This document shows, piece by piece, positions 59,197 to 64,000 of a stretch of 64,000 nucleotides of DNA (positions are counted from its first letter, which is position 1; each line of letters opens with the position of its first letter). The notes under the pieces are model-generated. The model worked only from the letters and a program-made list of their open reading frames with translations, was not told the DNA's origin and did not search any database. The stretch is from Moniliella sp. 'wahieum'. Its lineage: Eukaryota > Basidiomycota > Moniliellomycetes > Moniliellales > Moniliellaceae. A program made the position numbers and the translations under genes. The stretch spans positions 90,079 to 154,078 of the forward strand of contig RSEE01000133.1 in NCBI GenBank assembly GCA_003971905.1, written 5' to 3'.

Positions 59197-59300
59197 GACA
59201 ACTTTTGACTGGAAGACCACGGGAGTGAGTTAGTTTGAGTAGCCCAAGGCTGTAGCTATCCACCCCTACCACTCTCACTGTGATGCGACGCCTGGTCTTG
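59128..59300. repeat. partial, diverged satellite unit at the block edge
   Basis: Matches the first 160 bp of the 675-bp unit, with its first 33 bp tandemly doubled. Similarity stops near 59300, where unrelated G-rich sequence with GGGTTAGGG (about 59346) begins. Confidence 0.85.
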
Positions 59301-59434
59301 GTGTGTCGGGGGGTGTGTCAGGCATGGTGGTGGGTGAGGGGGGTGAGGGTTAGGGTGGGGTGGGTGTAACTTTTGAACGGGGCGTCGGATGGGAAAACGG
59401 AGGGCATATGCTGCATAGAGCGGACGATTTTATA
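59301..59434. other. G-rich, telomere-like spacer
   Basis: GGTGGGTGAGGGG and GAGGGTTAGGGTGGGG words around 59329-59366, including one TTAGGG, between the partial satellite unit and the minisatellite. Confidence 0.5.
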
Positions 59435-59690
59435 GCGAGCTATCGCCTCGGCATAACTCTCAACCCTTTGGGTAGCGAGCTATCGCCTCGGCATAACTCT
59501 CACACCCTTTGGGTAGCGAGCTATCGCCTCGGCATAACTCTCAACCCTTTGGGTAGCGAGCTATCGCCTCGGCATAACTCTCAACCCTTTGGGTAGCGAG
59601 CTATCGCCGGCATAACTCTCACCCTTTGGGTAGCGAGCTATCGCCTCGGCATAACTCTCAACCCTTTGGGTAGCGAGCTATCTACCCTCG
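59435..59690. repeat. 40-bp minisatellite
   Basis: Copies start at 59435, 59475, 59516, 59556, 59596, 59633 and 59673 (last partial). The unit begins GCGAGCTATCGCC and ends CCCTTTGGGTA. Lengths vary 37-41 bp through small indels. Confidence 0.95.
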
Positions 59691-59705
59691 GCCCTCCCCT
59701 AGGGT

Positions 59706-62700
59706 TACAAGGCATGCCCACCCCACCCATTCAGGGTTGAGACAACTTTTGACTGGAAGACCACGGGAGTGAGTTAGTTTGAGTAGTACAGGCTGTAGCT
59801 ATCCACCCCTACCACTCTCACTGTGATGCGACGCCTGGCCTTGGTGGGCAGTGCGCCCTAACTTGACCCCACCCATAGGACCCAGGATGGATGCGACCAT
59901 GCCAACTTGGGATCTCAGCCTCCCCAGCTCCCACTTCCCACATCAGTAGTCCCAGTCCAGGAGATGAGCTGACAGTATTCAGATCCATGATCACCTGGTG
60001 GAATCGGGTACCTGTCATAGGAGAGAAGTGGGTGACAGACATCACCGGTCACCGTATATCGTTGAGTGAACATCACCCTTCAACGCCGACCCCAGGACCC
60101 AATCGAAGTACCTCAGTGTGTAGAGCTGGTCAGGAGAAGCGTATCACCGGTCCGATCTCAATCGGACCAATACTGACCGAGTACCGTCCGTGGGAAGTCT
60201 GACGGTGAATCACCACCTCTCGACCTACAGGGCTCAAACCTCGACCTATTCCAGATCTGTTTCGTGCAGCCTCTAGTCCTTCCCGAGGTCTAGAGGGCCT
60301 GGTAGTTTCATTCCGGTCGGACCAATATTGACGGACCGAGGTGGAGTTGAACCTGGGGTACGACCTGATACTTACAAGGGCATGCCCACCCACCCATTCA
60401 GGGTTGAGACAACTTTTGACTGGAAGACCACGGGAGTGAGTTAGTTTGAGTAGTACAAGGCTGTAGCTATCCACCCCTACCACTCTCACTGTGATGCGAC
60501 GCCTGGCCTTGGTGGGCAGTGCCGCCCTAACTTGACCCACCCATAGGACCCAGGATGGATGCGACCATGCCAACTTGGGATCTCAGCCTCCCCAGCTCCC
60601 ACTTCCCACATCAGTAGTCCCAGTCCAGGAGATGAGCTGACAGTATTCAGATCCATGATCACCTGGTGGAATCGGGGTACCTGTCATAGGAGAGAAGGGG
60701 TGACAGACATCACCGGTCACCGTATATCGTTGAGTGAACATCACCCTTCAACGCCGACCCCAGGACCCAATCGAAGTACCTCAGTGTGTAGAGCTGGGTC
60801 AGGAGAAGCGATAGCACCGGTCCGGATCTCAATCGGACCAATACTGACCGAGTACCGTCCGTGGGAAGTCTGACCGGTGACATCACCCTCTACTCGACCT
60901 ACAGGGCTCAAACCTCGACCTATTCCAGATCTGTTTCGTGCAGCCTCTAGTCCTTCCCGAGGTCTAGAGGGCCTGGTAGTTTCATTCCGGTCGGACCAAT
61001 ATTGACGGACCGAGGTGGAGTTGAACCTGGGGTACGACCTGATACTTACAAGGGCATGCCCACCCCACCCATTCAGGGTTGAGACAACTTTTGACTGGAA
61101 GACCACGGGAGTGAGTTAGTTTGAGTAGTACAAGGCTGTAGCTATCCACCCCTACCACTCTCACTGTGATGCGACGCCTGGCCTTGGTGGGCAGTGCCGC
61201 CCTAACTTGACCCCACCCATAGGACCCAGGATGGATGCGACCATGCCAACTTGGGATCTCAGCCTCCCCAGCTCCCACTTCCCACATCAGTAGTCCCAGT
61301 CCAGGAGATGAGCTGACAGTATTCAGATCCATGATCACCTGGTGGAATCGGGTACCTGTCATAGGAGAGAAGTGGGTGACAGACATCACCGGTCACCGTA
61401 TATCGTTGAGTGAACATCACCCTTCAACGCCGACCCCAGGACCCAATCGAAGTACCTCAGTGTGTAGAGCTGGGTCAGGAGAAGCGATAGCACCGGTCCG
61501 GATCTCAATCGGACCAATACTGACCGAGTACCGTCCGTGGGAAGTTGACCGGTGACATCACCCTCTACTCGACCTACAGGGCTCAAACCTCGACCTATTC
61601 CAGATCTGTTTCGTGCAGCCTCTAGTCCTTCCCGAGGTCTAGAGGGCCTGGTAGTTTCATTCCGGTCGGACCAATATTGACGGACCGAGGTGGAGTTGAA
61701 CCTGGGGTACGACCTGATACTTACAAGGGCATGCCCACCCCACCCATTCAGGGTTGAGACAACTTTGACTGGAAGACCACGGGAGTGAGTTAGTTGAGTA
61801 GTACAAGGCTGTAGCTATCCACCCCTACCACTCTCACTGTGATGCGACGCCTGGCCTTGGTGGGCAGTGCCGCCCTAACTTGACCCCACCCATAGGACCC
61901 AGGATGGATGCGACCATGCCAACTTGGGATCTCAGCCTCCCCAGCTCCCACTTCCCACATCAGTAGTCCCAGTCCAGGAGATGAGCTGACAGTATTCAGA
62001 TCCATGATCACCTGGTGGAATCGGGTACTGTCATAGGAGAGAAGTGGGTGACAGACATCACCGGTCACCGTATATCGTTGAGTGAACATCACCCTTCAAC
62101 GCCGACCCCAGGACCCAATCGAAGTACCTCAGTGTGTAGAGCTGGGTCAGGAGAAGCGATAGCACCGGTCCGGATCTCAATCGGACCAATACTGACCGAG
62201 TACCGTCCGTGGGAAGTCTGACCGGTGACATCACCCTCTACTCGACTACAGGGCTCAAACCTCGACCTATTCCAGATCTGTTTCGTGCAGCCTCTAGTCC
62301 TTCCCGAGGTCTAGAGGGCCTGGTAGTTTCATTCCGGTCGGACCAATATTGACGGACCGAGGTGGAGTTGAACCTGGGGTACGACCTGATACTTACAAGG
62401 GCATGCCCACCCCACCCATTCAGGGTTGAGACAACTTTTGACTGGAAGACCACGGGAGTGAGTTAGTTTGAGTAGTACAAGGCTGTAGCTATCCACCCCT
62501 ACCACTCTCACTGTGATGCGACGCCTGGCCTTGGTGGGCAGTGCCGCCCTAACTTGACCCCACCCATAGGACCCAGGATGGATGCGACCATGCCAACTTG
62601 GGATCTCAGCCTCCCCAGCTCCCACTTCCCACATCAGTAGTCCCAGTCCAGGAGATGAGCTGACAGTATTCAGATCCATGATCACCTGGTGGAATCGGGT

Positions 62701-64000
62701 ACCTGTCATAGGAGAGAAGTGGGTGACAGACATCACCGGTCACCGTATATCGTTGAGTGAACATCACCCTTCAACGCCGACCCCAGGACCCAATCGAAGT
62801 ACCTCAGTGTGTAGAGCTGGGTCAGGAGAAGCGATAGCACCGGTCCGGATCTCAATCGGACCAATACTGACCGAGTACCGTCCGTGGGAAGTCTGACCGG
62901 TGACATCACCCTCTACTCGACCTACAGGGCTCAAACCTCGACCTATTCCAGATCTGTTTCGTGCAGCCTCTAGTCCTTCCCGAGGTCTAGAGGGCCTGGT
63001 AGTTTCATTCCGGTCGGACCAATATTGACGGACCGAGGTGGAGTTGAACCTGGGGTACGACCTGATACTTACAAGGGCATGCCCACCCCACCCATTCAGG
63101 GTTGAGACAACTTTTGACTGGAAGACCACGGAGTGAGTTAGTTTGAGTAGTACAAGGCTGTAGCTATCCACCCCTACCACTCTCACTGTGATGCGACGCC
63201 TGGCCTTGGTGGGCAGTGCCGCCCTAACTTGACCCCACCCATAGGACCCAGGATGGATGCGACCATGCCAACTTGGGATCTCAGCCTCCCCAGCTCCCAC
63301 TTCCCACATCAGTAGTCCCAGTCCAGGAGATGAGCTGACAGTATTCAGATCCATGATCACCTGGTGGAATCGGGTACCTGTCATAGGAGAGAAGTGGGTG
63401 ACAGACATCACCGGTCACCGTATATCGTTGAGTGAACATCACCCTTCAACGCCGACCCCAGGACCCAATCGAAGTACCTCAGTGTGTAGAGCTGGGTCAG
63501 GAGAAGCGATAGCACCGGTCCGGATCTCAATCGGACCAATACTGACCGAGTACCGTCCGTGGGAAGTCTGACCGGTGACATCACCCTCTACTCGACCTAC
63601 AGGGCTCAAACCTCGACCTATTCCAGATCTGTTTCGTGCAGCCTCTAGTCCTTCCCGAGGTCTAGAGGGCCTGGTAGTTTCATTCCGGTCGGACCAATAT
63701 TGACGGACCGAGGTGGAGTTGAACCTGGGGTACGACCTGATACTTACAAGGGCATGCCCACCCCACCATTCAGGGTTGAGACAACTTTGACTGGAAGACC
63801 ACGGGAGTGAGTTAGTTTGAGTAGTACAAGGCTGTAGCTCCACCCCTACCACTCTCACTGTGATGCGACGCCTGGCCTTGGTGGGCAGTGCCGCCCTAAC
63901 TTGACCCCACCCATAGGACCCAGGATGGATGCGACCATGCCAACTTGGGATCTCAGCCTCCCCAGCTCCCACTTCCCACATCAGTAGTCCAGTCCAGGAG
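59706..64000. repeat. satellite array, unit about 675 bp, 6.4 copies in window
   Basis: Head-to-tail copies start (at ACAAGG..CATGCCCACC) at 59707, 60374, 61048, 61723, 62394, 63071 and 63746; spacings are 667, 674, 675, 671, 677 and 675 bp. Copies are nearly identical and differ mostly by one-base indels. The array is cut by the window end. Both strands carry an open frame in most units (104 codons plus, up to 135 minus), explained by unit identity; neither has a known domain. No rRNA, tRNA or transposon motif is found in the unit. Confidence 0.97.

Noticed and set aside
59435-59690. CRISPR-like array
   Set aside because: The 40-bp units are contiguous with no unique spacers, and the genome is eukaryotic. 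It is a minisatellite.
60365-60385. ATACTTAC in each satellite unit, as at the 5' end of U1 snRNA
   Set aside because: Only eight bases match. No Sm site or U1 stem-loops follow, so chance is the simplest explanation.
59706-64000. Recurrent 104-codon (plus) and 135-codon (minus) open frames in each satellite unit
   Set aside because: They recur only because the units are nearly identical. They overlap on both strands, break with one-base indels and have no recognisable domain.

Overview
The window is fungal nuclear DNA, most likely from a basidiomycete. It is GC-rich and gene-sparse in places, with protein-coding genes on both strands. Most recognisable genes carry one short intron (about 90-210 bp), usually with donor GTACGT, a CTGAC branch site and a YAG acceptor. 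The protein families (URA5 orotate phosphoribosyltransferase, large NAD-dependent glutamate dehydrogenase, RSC7, Syp1/FCHo, siderophore-iron MFS transporters, 'macrofage activating glycoprotein') are typical of fungi. Sparse introns would suit Ustilaginomycotina, but that is only an inference. Nearly every conserved gene is interrupted by single-base indels, mostly a missing base in a homopolymer. The retrotransposon LTRs and the satellite copies show the same kind of difference, so these look like uncorrected read errors and not pseudogenes. CDS coordinates below are therefore gene spans, not clean open frames.

Layout. 1-24.5 kb: a conserved fungal protein of unknown function (1.5 kb), NAD-glutamate dehydrogenase (minus), URA5, mitochondrial EF-Ts (minus) and low-molecular-weight tyrosine phosphatase (plus) sharing a divergent intergenic region, a PRXL2/AhpC-TSA_2 protein, a 4.8-kb gene-free stretch, and a uric acid/xanthine permease with a dense GATA-site cluster upstream. 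24.57-29.62 kb: one complete Ty1/copia element with 158/161-bp LTRs and a perfect 5-bp target duplication. It has gag and pol in the same frame, separated by a single TAG. 30-37.5 kb: a secreted, probably GPI-anchored glycoprotein, the chromatin-remodelling subunit RSC7, a dual-specificity phosphatase, and a Pro-rich protein with a psq/CENP-B-type helix-turn-helix. 41.2-52.2 kb: Syp1 (F-BAR plus mu-homology domain), then two siderophore-iron transporters flanking a DHHC palmitoyltransferase. 56.6-64 kb: a small secreted protein, an F-box gene that runs straight into repeat DNA, a 40-bp minisatellite, and a satellite of about 675 bp in 6.4 copies that continues past the window edge. This looks like a subtelomeric or heterochromatic boundary.

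How the genes connect. Nitrogen functions (GDH2-type dehydrogenase; purine permease with six GATA sites in 43 bp) and iron acquisition (two SIT transporters, one with an ATCTGATAA iron-GATA motif upstream) are the clearest physiological themes. The remaining genes are housekeeping. Long intergenic stretches hold no recognisable gene. They are rich in short, near-palindromic motif families (TGACTAG, ACTGAGTAC, AAGCTTC, ATGCATG) that recur across the window.
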